Below are positions 9,701 to 15,402 of a stretch of 16,222 bases of DNA, piece by piece. The DNA comes from CAVZXS01 sp963779325 (GTDB lineage Bacteria; Bacteroidota; Bacteroidia; Chitinophagales; Chitinophagaceae). Each line of letters starts with the position of its first letter. Position 1 is the first letter of the stretch. Location of the stretch: positions 1 to 16,222 of the forward strand of contig CAVZXS010000016.1 in the NCBI GenBank assembly GCA_963779325.1, read 5' to 3'. The translations under genes were made by a program, and so were the position numbers. The notes under the pieces are model-generated. The model was not told where the DNA came from and did no database searches. It worked only from the letters and a program-made list of their open reading frames with translations.

Positions 9701-10132
9701 CAATGTGCCATAGCCCATGATACTGTATTTTCTGGGATAGTTTGCCGGAATGGGGCTTTCATTCCAATCGGGTTGTAACCTGACAACGCCAATACCATAA
9801 TCATCCCTGTCATTTATTTCCTGAATAATACTTCCTGAATTAAAATCCCAGCCCAGTCCTACCCAACTTGCTTCCTCATTAACACGTATTCCGCCGGCAT
9901 GATAATTAAGCGAGAGAGGCATGGTTACACCATCTTCTTCTATTTGATATAGTGGTATTGAAATACTGGGGATACCAGTATATTCACTTACAGGTATTTC
10001 ATCATATTTTTGAAATTGGAAAGCAGAAGGAGAAGCAGGATGATAATTTTGCAATTTATATTCAGAGTTTTGCGCTTTTAATTTGGTATTTATTAAAAGA
10101 AAAACTAAACTCATGAGGGTGATTCGTTTCAT
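6737..10132 (-). CDS. Exported RHS/YD-type protein with SpvB-like N-terminus
   Basis: A protein of 1131 residues beginning MKRITLMSLVFLLINTKLKAQ, a signal peptide. Residues 27-98 match the start of Bacteroidota RHS/SpvB-like proteins: HPASPSAFQFQKYDEIPVSEYTG, then PLSLNYHAGGIRVNE and WVGLGWDFNSGS. A conserved YD-protein motif, LTAIKYPTGGKVSLEYE, lies near residue 540. Residues about 960-1076 (TSFESDGKGNWIFTG ... TYIVSYWSKNG ... GRSINGWTYYEHKV ... VIDELRLYPE) look like a beta-sandwich, carbohydrate-binding-like module. The end is a short YD segment (YTYEPLIGMTSQCDANN, FYEYDPFNRLKLIRDQDG). No RHS core or toxin tip is present, so it is probably a partner of the downstream RHS protein, not a toxin itself. 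The family is common beside RHS genes in this phylum but I know no defined function. The central part is AT-rich (18 G/C in the line at 8041). It lies 50 bp after the barrel-protein gene and 13 bp before the adhesin-like gene. Confidence 0.85.
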   Translation of the reverse strand: MKRITLMSLVFLLINTKLKAQNSEYKLQNYHPASPSAFQFQKYDEIPVSEYTGIPSISIPLYQIEEDGVTMPLSLNYHAGGIRVNEEASWVGLGWDFNSGSIIQEINDRDDYGIGVVRLQPDWNESPIPANYPRKYSIMGYGTLANGWGDIDPVYPSKSLYSYRIYSSYLISVSTEGTCFMSGFTGAHSYYIPINGNRDNQPVTTDIVENPYYDSEPDIFTANFPGHSLKFILNPKANNIIVLNKTGYKVQRTGNVYVITVPSGEEYYFEVLNEINSYSETVGGIGIGSGVSITETMPSSKIWMLTKVITKNKRQIILNYTTNGTVNNYPVYSEKWDKVISSASNTINGTGATPEGYTDFPVEGVGKTYSYSSEKKFYLSSISFPNGQMNFSVSDRNDMIGGKKLDAVSITAAGKVIKSYLFNYSYFDASNVGGNKYQPNNAASFGNAPNFRLKLLSMLDNSGATHEFTYSAILLPSKNSLSQDFWGFYNGQLLNSSLIPNPARFNPSQLCTTASLGDNGNNNSANLTFAQAGILTAIKYPTGGKVSLEYELNTFDNYLVPDFSTTTNQLSSGNGLRIKAVSFHENDNVLSKKTVYAYYGGKALIPLQICRAFSINSLQLGQSSGAGSSITTYSIIEINARGFYSSNALGSGSGIGYDLVIKKDIDGSGADIGRTETYFNNNPDLISSNANSSSQLSIAMPSKKKISSTYGGGNSDFPENGTVKSVLIYNKQNRLLRKIENTYGTLVSPLYYGARMFTYASEYFMGTSINCATFIWYPMPRTLTGYYPIFDIESLLLSTVTTEYDENNTGIEMKELYSYGSFNLLRSKVVVPSTGTDDNLYENYERAYEYFIRTGNSLLYNSNRLTEITNVKTGTYHVYKKTGPHFFPISEISKDYSVFGNRIAISTVKIKGQDDPNPKIVTYDQYDDYGNPLQYTGEGGNVSSLLWDYNSEYVITEVQNANNASVAHTSFESDGKGNWIFTGAPAPDNTALTGKKVYDPSLGALTKTISTAGTYIVSYWSKNGARNVNGTIATVGRSINGWTYYEHKVTLAVNGTVTVSGAGVIDELRLYPEKALMTTYTYEPLIGMTSQCDANNRISFYEYDPFNRLKLIRDQDGKIVKTFDYKYQQPQ

Positions 10133-10182
10133 AAATTATTCTTATAGTTTAAATAGTTATTTGTTTTCAATTACGACAAATA

Positions 10183-11703
10183 TTAGAATGTATATCCTAT
10201 TCGAAATAATATCGGCTGCGTTCTCGGAATTTGTTGACACGACAAAAAATCCCACAACAACTTTATACTCGTTTTCTTAAAGAGTTTACTCTTTATAGAA
10301 ACTGTTTTACTAATACCAACCAATCCGCTGCTCTGCCAAGTATTAGCCGTCACACTTCGTCCAAAAGGAGAAGTGATTGTTATATTTTGTAAAGTCGCTT
10401 TGTAATTTTGCTCATAGCCTGCTGCAATCCAAAAACTTCCTTTTAATTTTATATCCGCGTAGGTTCTTAACCCAATTCCTTGATGAGTTAGCCTTATATT
10501 TTGCCAACCTCGTCCGAGCCCCGCGGCATAACTTGCGCCTATACCTATTACAGATTTTTCATTGGGCCGGTAACCAATGCCCAAGCCAATGTTTGTAGTA
10601 ACAGGAAAATAGTTGCTTGCTTTTTGTGTCTGTACATTGGCCGTATACTCCAAACGTTTTAACAATGGTTTTCCTTTCAAGCTGTTTTTGGCGAATCCTT
10701 CAGGTAATTCATCATCGCCGCTTGTACCACCGGCCGCATTTACTTTATCTTTTAGTTTCGTTAATTGTGCTTGCGCTTGTTGCATGTTTTGTTGAAGGCC
10801 CCCTCCAACTCCTCCTGAAGGGGGAGCAAGTGCCGCCGCACCGAAGCGATTTATTAAATCTTGTTGTATTGAAGCTCTTGTTTGAAGACCTGCCGAGGAG
10901 CCCCCTCCAACTCCCCCAAAGGGGGAGGGTTGGCCTGCGCTGCCGGGCAGTCTGAATAATGATGCGAGTGCGGAATTCTTTGCAAAAAATTCTTTGAAGG
11001 CGGGTTGCTTCATTGCCCAATCCATCAGCTTTCGTTGCAGCTTCTCTGGGTTCTCTATTATTGCTTTATACTCTCTTGCCTGCTGTTGGTAATAATATAC
11101 TTTTTTTTTAAACTGCTTTAACTGTTTTGTCATCCCGAATTTTTCCAACTGTTCTTTCAGTTGCTGTCTTCTTTGCTTCAGTATTCGTAGTATTTGTTCG
11201 GTGCCGTTTAGTTTGCCTTGCAATGCGGTCAGGTTGGTCATGCTTTTTTGCAGCTTATCATTCAGGGCAGCGGTATTCAGGAGTTTGTTTTCTTTTATAA
11301 AATTAAAGGCGGTATTCAGTGAGTCTAATTTGGAACTGTATACATTGGCTTGCGCTGTCAGATTAGTTGCTTTGTCTGTAGTTTTACTCTTCAATTCATT
11401 GTACCTTCCTTGTATATCGCCAAACAATTCTTTAGCCGCAGCTGAATCTTTCTTCCACAGTTTTCCGTACAGTTTCTTCTCCTGTCTTTCTAATTTGTTT
11501 AAATATTTTTCTGTTTGCCCTGTGAGTTTTTTGTCTAAGTTGGCGGCTTTGTCTTGTACTTTGCCAAATACTTTGTCGGGGAAGTTTATGAGTTTATCTG
11601 CAAGGGACATACTGTCCTGCGCTTTACTCTGCAGGGTGCAGAGCAATACTACTGTCAGAGCAGTAAGCAGTCGGGTATACGTTTGGTGGCGCAGTTTTCT
11701 CAT
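10183..11703 (-). CDS. Coiled-coil protein with C-terminal outer-membrane beta-barrel
   Basis: A protein of about 506 residues. The start at 11703 (MRKLRHQTYTRLLTALTVVLLCTLQSKAQ region) is preferred because it gives a signal peptide; the frame is open to 11754, but that would add 17 residues partly encoded by a palindrome. Residues 30-235 are Lys/Gln/Leu-rich and strongly helical, likely periplasmic coiled coil (YLNKLERQEKKLYGKLWKK, LRILKQRRQQLKEQLEKFG). About residues 236-345 form a low-complexity linker with two Gly-rich inserts from palindromic elements (PSPFGGVGGG and PPSGGVGGG). Residues about 365-506 alternate as short beta strands (NIGLGIGYRP, SVIGIGASYAAGLG, GSFWIAAGYEQNYKA, PILFRIGYTF) and end in Phe, the usual signature for outer-membrane barrel assembly. 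It is the first gene of the RHS cluster. I do not recognise a named family. A role in anchoring or exporting the RHS proteins is inference from position and topology. Confidence 0.75.
   Translation of the reverse strand: MRKLRHQTYTRLLTALTVVLLCTLQSKAQDSMSLADKLINFPDKVFGKVQDKAANLDKKLTGQTEKYLNKLERQEKKLYGKLWKKDSAAAKELFGDIQGRYNELKSKTTDKATNLTAQANVYSSKLDSLNTAFNFIKENKLLNTAALNDKLQKSMTNLTALQGKLNGTEQILRILKQRRQQLKEQLEKFGMTKQLKQFKKKVYYYQQQAREYKAIIENPEKLQRKLMDWAMKQPAFKEFFAKNSALASLFRLPGSAGQPSPFGGVGGGSSAGLQTRASIQQDLINRFGAAALAPPSGGVGGGLQQNMQQAQAQLTKLKDKVNAAGGTSGDDELPEGFAKNSLKGKPLLKRLEYTANVQTQKASNYFPVTTNIGLGIGYRPNEKSVIGIGASYAAGLGRGWQNIRLTHQGIGLRTYADIKLKGSFWIAAGYEQNYKATLQNITITSPFGRSVTANTWQSSGLVGISKTVSIKSKLFKKTSIKLLWDFLSCQQIPRTQPILFRIGYTF
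10798..10827. repeat. GC-rich palindromic element, in-frame copy (linker, copy 2)
   Basis: The tract gccccctccaactcc is followed by an imperfect inverted arm ending aagggggagc. On the minus strand it encodes APPSGGVGGGLQ inside the barrel protein and keeps the frame. It shares gccccctccaactcc with the neighbouring copy at 10899-10930, about 100 bp away. Confidence 0.65.
10899..10930. repeat. GC-rich palindromic element, in-frame copy (linker, copy 1)
   Basis: A perfect hairpin: CTCCCCC (10911-10917), loop AAA, GGGGGAG (10921-10927), preceded by agccccctccaa. Read on the minus strand it encodes PSPFGGVGGGSS in the linker between the coiled coil and the barrel. Both linker copies are read in the same frame, giving the shared peptide GGVGGG. 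Confidence 0.7.
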
Positions 11704-11731
11704 TAAGGTGGTGGTGGCAGCCTCTTCCCAA

Positions 11732-11749
11732 CTCCCGATAAATCGGGAG
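11732..11749. repeat. Short palindrome in the leader of the barrel-protein gene
   Basis: CTCCCGAT-AA-ATCGGGAG forms an 8-bp stem with a 2-base centre, 28 bases upstream of the preferred ATG. As RNA it would make a tight hairpin close to the translation start. It could affect translation, or be another copy of a dispersed short palindrome. Confidence 0.7.
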
Positions 11750-11841
11750 AGCAAGAGTATGCTCTTTAGTTCTTATTAATATTAATGATGCTTATTGGTA
11801 TTTTTCATCATCGCTATTAGTTTGCAGAGGGTTGGATTGAG

Positions 11842-11876
11842 CCTCACCCCGACCCTCTCCTGAGGAGAGGGAGTGA
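11842..11876. repeat. GC-rich palindromic element, intergenic copy upstream of the RHS cluster
   Basis: CCCTCTCC (11853-11860), loop TGA, GGAGAGGG (11864-11871), preceded by cctcaccccga. It is the same subfamily as the copy at 5288-5322, with a matching stem and a matching cctcacccc arm. It would lie in the 5' leader if transcription of the RHS cluster starts near 11.94 kb. Confidence 0.75.
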
Positions 11877-11948
11877 GACAGTCTGTTTCTTAGGTCCGGT
11901 TTTGTTGTTGCTGAGACTAAACTATTATTTTTTTATTTATCTTTTTTA

Positions 11949-11956
11949 CAAACTTA
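11949..11956 (-). promoter_or_regulatory. Candidate Bacteroidota -7 promoter box for the RHS cluster
   Basis: The minus strand reads TAAGTTTG, matching the Bacteroidota sigma-factor -7 consensus TAnnTTTG. I see no good TTTG at the expected -33 distance. Use of this box would give a leader of about 240 bases containing two hairpins. The call rests on one short match in AT-rich DNA, so it is weak. Confidence 0.25.
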
Positions 11957-12262
11957 TTAACTCAGTCTTTATACGTAGATGCGTAAGTATAAAGGCGGAT
12001 ATAATTTGAATCATGCTTTTTTATTTTTTACTTAACTCGTCAAAGCTATTGTTTCTTCCTATTCAATTTATGAGGAAAACCTCATTTTTTTCCGGTGTTT
12101 TTCGGGAAGCCCATTGTTCTTTTTCAAGCTGTTATAAAAAGGCCGCAGAATAATCTGCAATAAAGCTAAAAGCCCGCACCCAATTTTCCTATACCCGGTA
12201 AGTTGTATTTTTTATACGAAGAATTTTTTGTATTGAAATAGCAAAGTCGATTTTAATTAAAC

Positions 12263-12283
12263 TTATACCAATTAGACATTAAA
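12263..12283. repeat. IS630 left inverted repeat (with TA target site)
   Basis: These 21 bases, beginning TTATACCAATTAGAC, are the exact reverse complement of 13358-13378. The repeat stops at both ends (c versus t outside, t versus a inside). The outermost three bases probably belong to the TA target duplication plus one chance match. Confidence 0.9.
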
Positions 12284-13375
12284 TTGAAGTCTTTTTGTAT
12301 ATTTGCTGATGCTACAACCATTACAAATTACCGTTAAAGAATCTGTTGGGGAATTGCGTTTGTATCAAAAACGATTTCCTTCAAAGTTTAAAGCCCTTCA
12401 AATGCTTATACTTATTAAGCAGCAAGGGTCATTAAGTAAAGACAAGCTGGCTTTATTGCTTGGGTCGGGTCATAGTTCAGTACTTAGCTGGCGCAGGATT
12501 TATTTGCATGGCGGTATAGAAGCCCTGTTGGTTGAGAACCGCGGGGGCTTTAAGAAAGCAAAGATTACCGCTGCAGCCGAAAAGCAATTAGCACAGCGGC
12601 TCCATAATCCGAAAGAAGGCTTCAGGAGTTTTATTGAAATACAGCAATGGCTATTAACGGAGTTTAATATTGCTATGGAATATCATGCCGTCAATAAGTA
12701 TGTGAAACGAAAGTATGGTGCAAGGCTCAAAGTGAGTCGCAAAAGCCATGTGCAAAAATCCCCCGCCGACGAAGCGGTTTTTAAAAAACCTGTTCGGAAA
12801 ATTAGAGTCACTTAAAGTAAAATTTGAGTTGAGTGGCTGCAAGAGTATCAATCTCTATTTTCAAGATGAAAGTCGCTTTGGTTTACTCACCGTTTTGCGA
12901 AGGATGATAACGGCAAAAGGAATAAAACCGGTAGCTCCTTTCCTGCATCGGTTCGATAACCTTTATTTATTTGGTGCTTTCTCTCCCCTTACCGGCTATA
13001 GTTGTTTATTGGAAATGCCGCACTGCAACAGCGCAACCTTTCAGGTGTTTATTGACCACATGGCAAATCAATTTCCCGAAGAATTTAAAATACTACTACT
13101 TGACAACGGAGCTTTCCACCATGCAGCTTCGCTGAAAATACCATCAACATGGCCTTTATTTTTTTACCGCCATACTCGCCTGAATTAAACCCGGCTGAAA
13201 AAATGTGGAGGCACTTTAAAGACAGAGTAAGTATGATTGCTTATAACTCTATTGAACTGTTGCAACAGCAACTATCCCATATCACTAAACAAATTACCGT
13301 AGACACTATAAAATCAATCGCGGAAATCAATTTTATAAACAAACATTTAAGGATGTTTTTAATGTCTAATTGGTA
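12266..13375 (+). mobile_element. IS630-family insertion sequence
   Basis: A 1110-bp element bounded by perfect inverted repeats starting TACCAATTAGACATTAAA on the left and ending with its complement on the right. It is flanked on both sides by TA (12264-12265 and 13376-13377), the target duplicated by IS630/Tc1-mariner elements. Inside is one transposase region with helix-turn-helix and DDE motifs. It sits in the gap between the Sus-type operon terminator and the RHS cluster, transcribed opposite to all neighbours. No passenger gene is present. Confidence 0.9.
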
Positions 13376-13412
13376 TAAACCGGTAGCCATTAATTTCATG
13401 CCCCACTTATAA
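12309..13412 (+). pseudogene. IS630 transposase with two single-base frameshifts
   Basis: A DDE transposase of about 367 residues once two shifts are corrected. The ATG at 12309 is preferred over the in-frame TTG at 12303. The N-terminal part (LSKDKLALLLGSGHSSVLSW, GGIEALL) is a helix-turn-helix DNA-binding region, followed by a second helical domain to about 12770. Catalytic motifs are FQDESRFG (Asp codon 12865-12867), LLLDNGAFHH (Asp 13102-13104) and PPYSPELNPAEKMW (Glu 13197-13199), the classic IS630 DD(E) set. The first shift is at the A6 run 12783-12788: five A would give VFKNLFGKLESL. The second is at the T7 run 13159-13165: eight T would give PLFFLPPYSPELN. As written, no single frame holds the triad. 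The last codons run 37 bases past the IS end, so the final residues (PVAINFMPHL) come from flanking DNA. The breaks could be real mutations, sequencing errors or slippage-based recoding. Confidence 0.85.
13358..13378. repeat. IS630 right inverted repeat (with TA target site)
   Basis: This is the exact reverse complement of 12263-12283, ending CTAATTGGTATAA. The transposase frame reads straight through it (MSNWYK). Confidence 0.9.
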
Positions 13413-13534
13413 AAACCTAATGATACCTCGCTTGAAAAAATATAGTAGTCCTTTATGAGAAGAAATACAGGCGGTGAGTTGACCCTCCACTTTCATTATT
13501 TAGGTTCGGCTTAAAATAAAAAGTAATAAATACC

Positions 13535-13568
13535 AAAAAGGCTGTTTTAAAAATGAAACAGCCTTTTT
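13535..13568 (-). terminator. Intrinsic terminator of the SusE/SusF operon
   Basis: A 13-bp perfect stem (13535-13547 with 13556-13568; GC core GGCTG/CAGCC), an 8-base loop and T/A-rich sides. It begins 19 bp after the stop codon of the 598-residue lipoprotein gene. Read on the minus strand it ends in CAGCCTTTTT, the form of a rho-independent terminator. It is symmetric enough to work in both directions. Confidence 0.85.
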
Positions 13569-13587
13569 GTATAATTTACTATACTAC

Positions 13588-15384
13588 TTATTGAAGCACT
13601 ACCGAATACGTATTCGAAGCAAAGTTTACAGTTATTTTATAAGTACCTGAAACTGCCGGAGCAGGCGTATTAGAACCCGGCACTGCATTATCTGCTAAAA
13701 GTGTTCCGCCGGTTGCACCGGCGCCACCAAACTTATGATCCCAATTTCCATTGAGCGGTAAGAATAAATAACTTTTCCCCGCAGTTAAAGGAAGCGTTAA
13801 TTGAAACTCGGTTAAATTAATGCGGGTAAACTGTTGTGCGGGTACAGGAACCGGGTTATTCCAACCCCCAGCTGTAGCATCGCCTACAATATATAAATTA
13901 TCCGGGATCGGAACAGTACCCGTATAAGGTGTAACCGTATACTTTCCTGTTTGAAAATTCACCAATATTTGATAAGTACCTGATACTGCCGGAGCCGGTG
14001 TATTAGAACCCGGCACTGCATTATCTGCTAATAAGGTTCCTCCTGCAGCACTTGCACCGCCATATTTATGACCCCAATCTCCATTAAGCGGTAAAAATAA
14101 ATAACTATTACCGGCTGTCAGATTAATCACTATGCCAAAAGTAACAGCATCAATCCGGGTAAATTGTTGTGCAGGCACAGGTACAGGGTTGTTCCATCCG
14201 CCCGGTGTTGCATCGCCTACAATATATAAATTATCAGGAATAGTTGCTGTAAACGGAGTAACAGTGTAAGTATTTGTTTGAAAATTTACAACTATCTGAT
14301 ACATGCCTGATGTAGCCGGCGCCGGTGTATTAGAACCCGGAACAGCACCATCGGCTAATAAGGTTCCTCCTGTAGCACTTGCACCGCCATATTTATGATC
14401 CCAATTGCCATTAAGCGGTAAGAATAAATAACTTTTGCCGGCGGTAAGATTGATAACAATACCATAAGAAACCGCATCTAACCTGCTAAATTGTTGGGAG
14501 GGTACAGGAACCGGATTATTCCAACCACCGGGTGTGGCATCGCCAACTATGTACAAAGCAGGTGGTAAAGGTGTAAATGTAGTAACGGGGATAGAAACCG
14601 TAGCGGAATTAACCAACGGCGTAGCATAGTTTCCTAAATAACTTACTATTCTGAATTGAACATTTTTAGTAGTGCCTCCAATTACACCGGCCGCAATGGC
14701 AATTGTATTTAATTCGCTTACAGTAAATCCTGCGGTAAGTGCTGTACCTAATTGTTTTACTTGCGGGTTAGCAAAATTCCCTCCCGCTGTGTCAATTTGC
14801 AGTGCGTATTTAATTTCATTTGAACCGAAGTTGCTGGCGTTCCAATTAAAAGATACAGCTGTATTAGAAGCATTACTCACTTGCAAAACCAACGGGCTGG
14901 CAGAAGAAGGAACTACTGTAATGGGTACTAAATACGACTTAATATCTACTTTAATTGTATTGGATTTTATCTGTTCATTGTTATTTCCGTATGAGGAAAC
15001 CATCCGTATATCAAAACTGAACTGTTGACCGGGTGTAAATCCAAAATCCGCTAAAATATTATTAAGCTGCTGCCCCGTAAAAGACATGTTCAGTGTACCG
15101 GTTACAACTCTCGTTGTTTTTTTAGCAAAATTTCTTGTAGTAGAATCAATTTCTAATATAAATTTATATGAAGATGAATCTTGCTTATACTCGGGGCTTG
15201 TCCACGAAAACGAAATAACCTTGGTTGCCGAATCAGCAGGAGCCGGTGCCACAGCGGTTTTAGAAGCAGTAAGTACAACGGCCTTACCGGCAGCATAATA
15301 TGGCAAGTCCTCAACTTTTTTGCAAGCTGTAATTACAAATACAATTGTAACAGCCAGTATAAAAAATTTAAAAATATTTTTCAT
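13588..15384 (-). CDS. SusE/SusF-like outer-membrane starch-binding lipoprotein, three C-terminal modules
   Basis: A 598-residue surface lipoprotein. MKNIFKFF starts a signal peptide with lipobox ITAC and lipidated Cys21. Residues about 30-150 and 155-265 are two SusE-type Ig-like domains, each with an FSW or FNW strand and an LEIDS or LQIDTAG motif. Then come three tandem modules starting at about residues 277, 386 and 497 (LYIVGDAT.GGWNNPVPVP, YLFLPLNG.W.HK.GGA, GGTLLAD.AVPGSNTPAP). They resemble the carbohydrate-binding modules of SusE/SusF, and the repeated Trp residues could stack on sugar rings. SusF-type proteins typically carry three such modules. Family members sit on the cell surface and bind glycan for a SusC/SusD importer. 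The start is 18 bp after the stop of the related upstream gene, so the two are co-transcribed, and a terminator follows. The glycan cannot be deduced. Confidence 0.9.
   Translation of the reverse strand: MKNIFKFFILAVTIVFVITACKKVEDLPYYAAGKAVVLTASKTAVAPAPADSATKVISFSWTSPEYKQDSSSYKFILEIDSTTRNFAKKTTRVVTGTLNMSFTGQQLNNILADFGFTPGQQFSFDIRMVSSYGNNNEQIKSNTIKVDIKSYLVPITVVPSSASPLVLQVSNASNTAVSFNWNASNFGSNEIKYALQIDTAGGNFANPQVKQLGTALTAGFTVSELNTIAIAAGVIGGTTKNVQFRIVSYLGNYATPLVNSATVSIPVTTFTPLPPALYIVGDATPGGWNNPVPVPSQQFSRLDAVSYGIVINLTAGKSYLFLPLNGNWDHKYGGASATGGTLLADGAVPGSNTPAPATSGMYQIVVNFQTNTYTVTPFTATIPDNLYIVGDATPGGWNNPVPVPAQQFTRIDAVTFGIVINLTAGNSYLFLPLNGDWGHKYGGASAAGGTLLADNAVPGSNTPAPAVSGTYQILVNFQTGKYTVTPYTGTVPIPDNLYIVGDATAGGWNNPVPVPAQQFTRINLTEFQLTLPLTAGKSYLFLPLNGNWDHKFGGAGATGGTLLADNAVPGSNTPAPAVSGTYKITVNFASNTYSVVLQ
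13591..14556 (-). repeat. Three tandem ~330-bp repeats encoding carbohydrate-binding-like modules
   Basis: Units begin near 14556, 14229 and 13896 (periods 327 and 333 bp). DNA similarity is still high: for example, gtattagaacccgg occurs in all three units and its extension cactgcattatctgcta in two. This indicates recent duplication or gene conversion within the lipoprotein gene. Confidence 0.85.
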
Positions 15385-15402
15385 TGTATATCTTTTAATG
15401 TA

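Larger units (their letters stand above)
11704..12262. other. Gene-free stretch with hairpins, upstream of the RHS cluster
   Basis: I see no convincing gene in these ~560 bases. They hold a palindrome at 11732-11749, a palindromic element at 11842-11876, an 8-bp inverted repeat CTTTATAC/GTATAAAG at 11967-11974 and 11987-11994, and small hairpins TGAGG-AAAA-CCTCA (12071-12084) and GCAGA-ATAA-TCTGC (12145-12158). The right part is AT-rich. It lies between the first gene of the RHS cluster and the insertion sequence, so it should contain the cluster's promoter and leader. Confidence 0.6.

Noticed and set aside
387..11703. Type VI or type IX secretion signals
   Set aside because: I found no PAAR, VgrG or type IX C-terminal sorting motif. 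The proteins carry only Sec-type signal peptides.
11201..11779. 192-codon plus-strand open frame
   Set aside because: It lies opposite the coiled-coil/barrel gene, whose protein has a signal peptide and clear domain structure. The plus-strand product is Cys/Ser/Leu-rich with no recognisable domain.
12071..12090. TGAGG-AAAA-CCTCA followed by six T as a plus-strand terminator
   Set aside because: The stem is only 5 bp and no plus-strand gene lies upstream. I keep it only as a minor hairpin in the gene-free stretch.
12298..12305. TATATTTG as a transposase promoter -7 box
   Set aside because: It matches TAnnTTTG but sits only 3 bases before the preferred ATG and has no -33 partner. It is probably chance.
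13413..13534. A possible tRNA-like or small gene right of the insertion sequence
   Set aside because: A GGTTCG-like string occurs at 13503-13508, but no cloverleaf arms or open frame go with it.
13591..14556. Regular repeats that could suggest a CRISPR-like array
   Set aside because: The period is about 330 bp and the repeats encode protein modules in one open frame.
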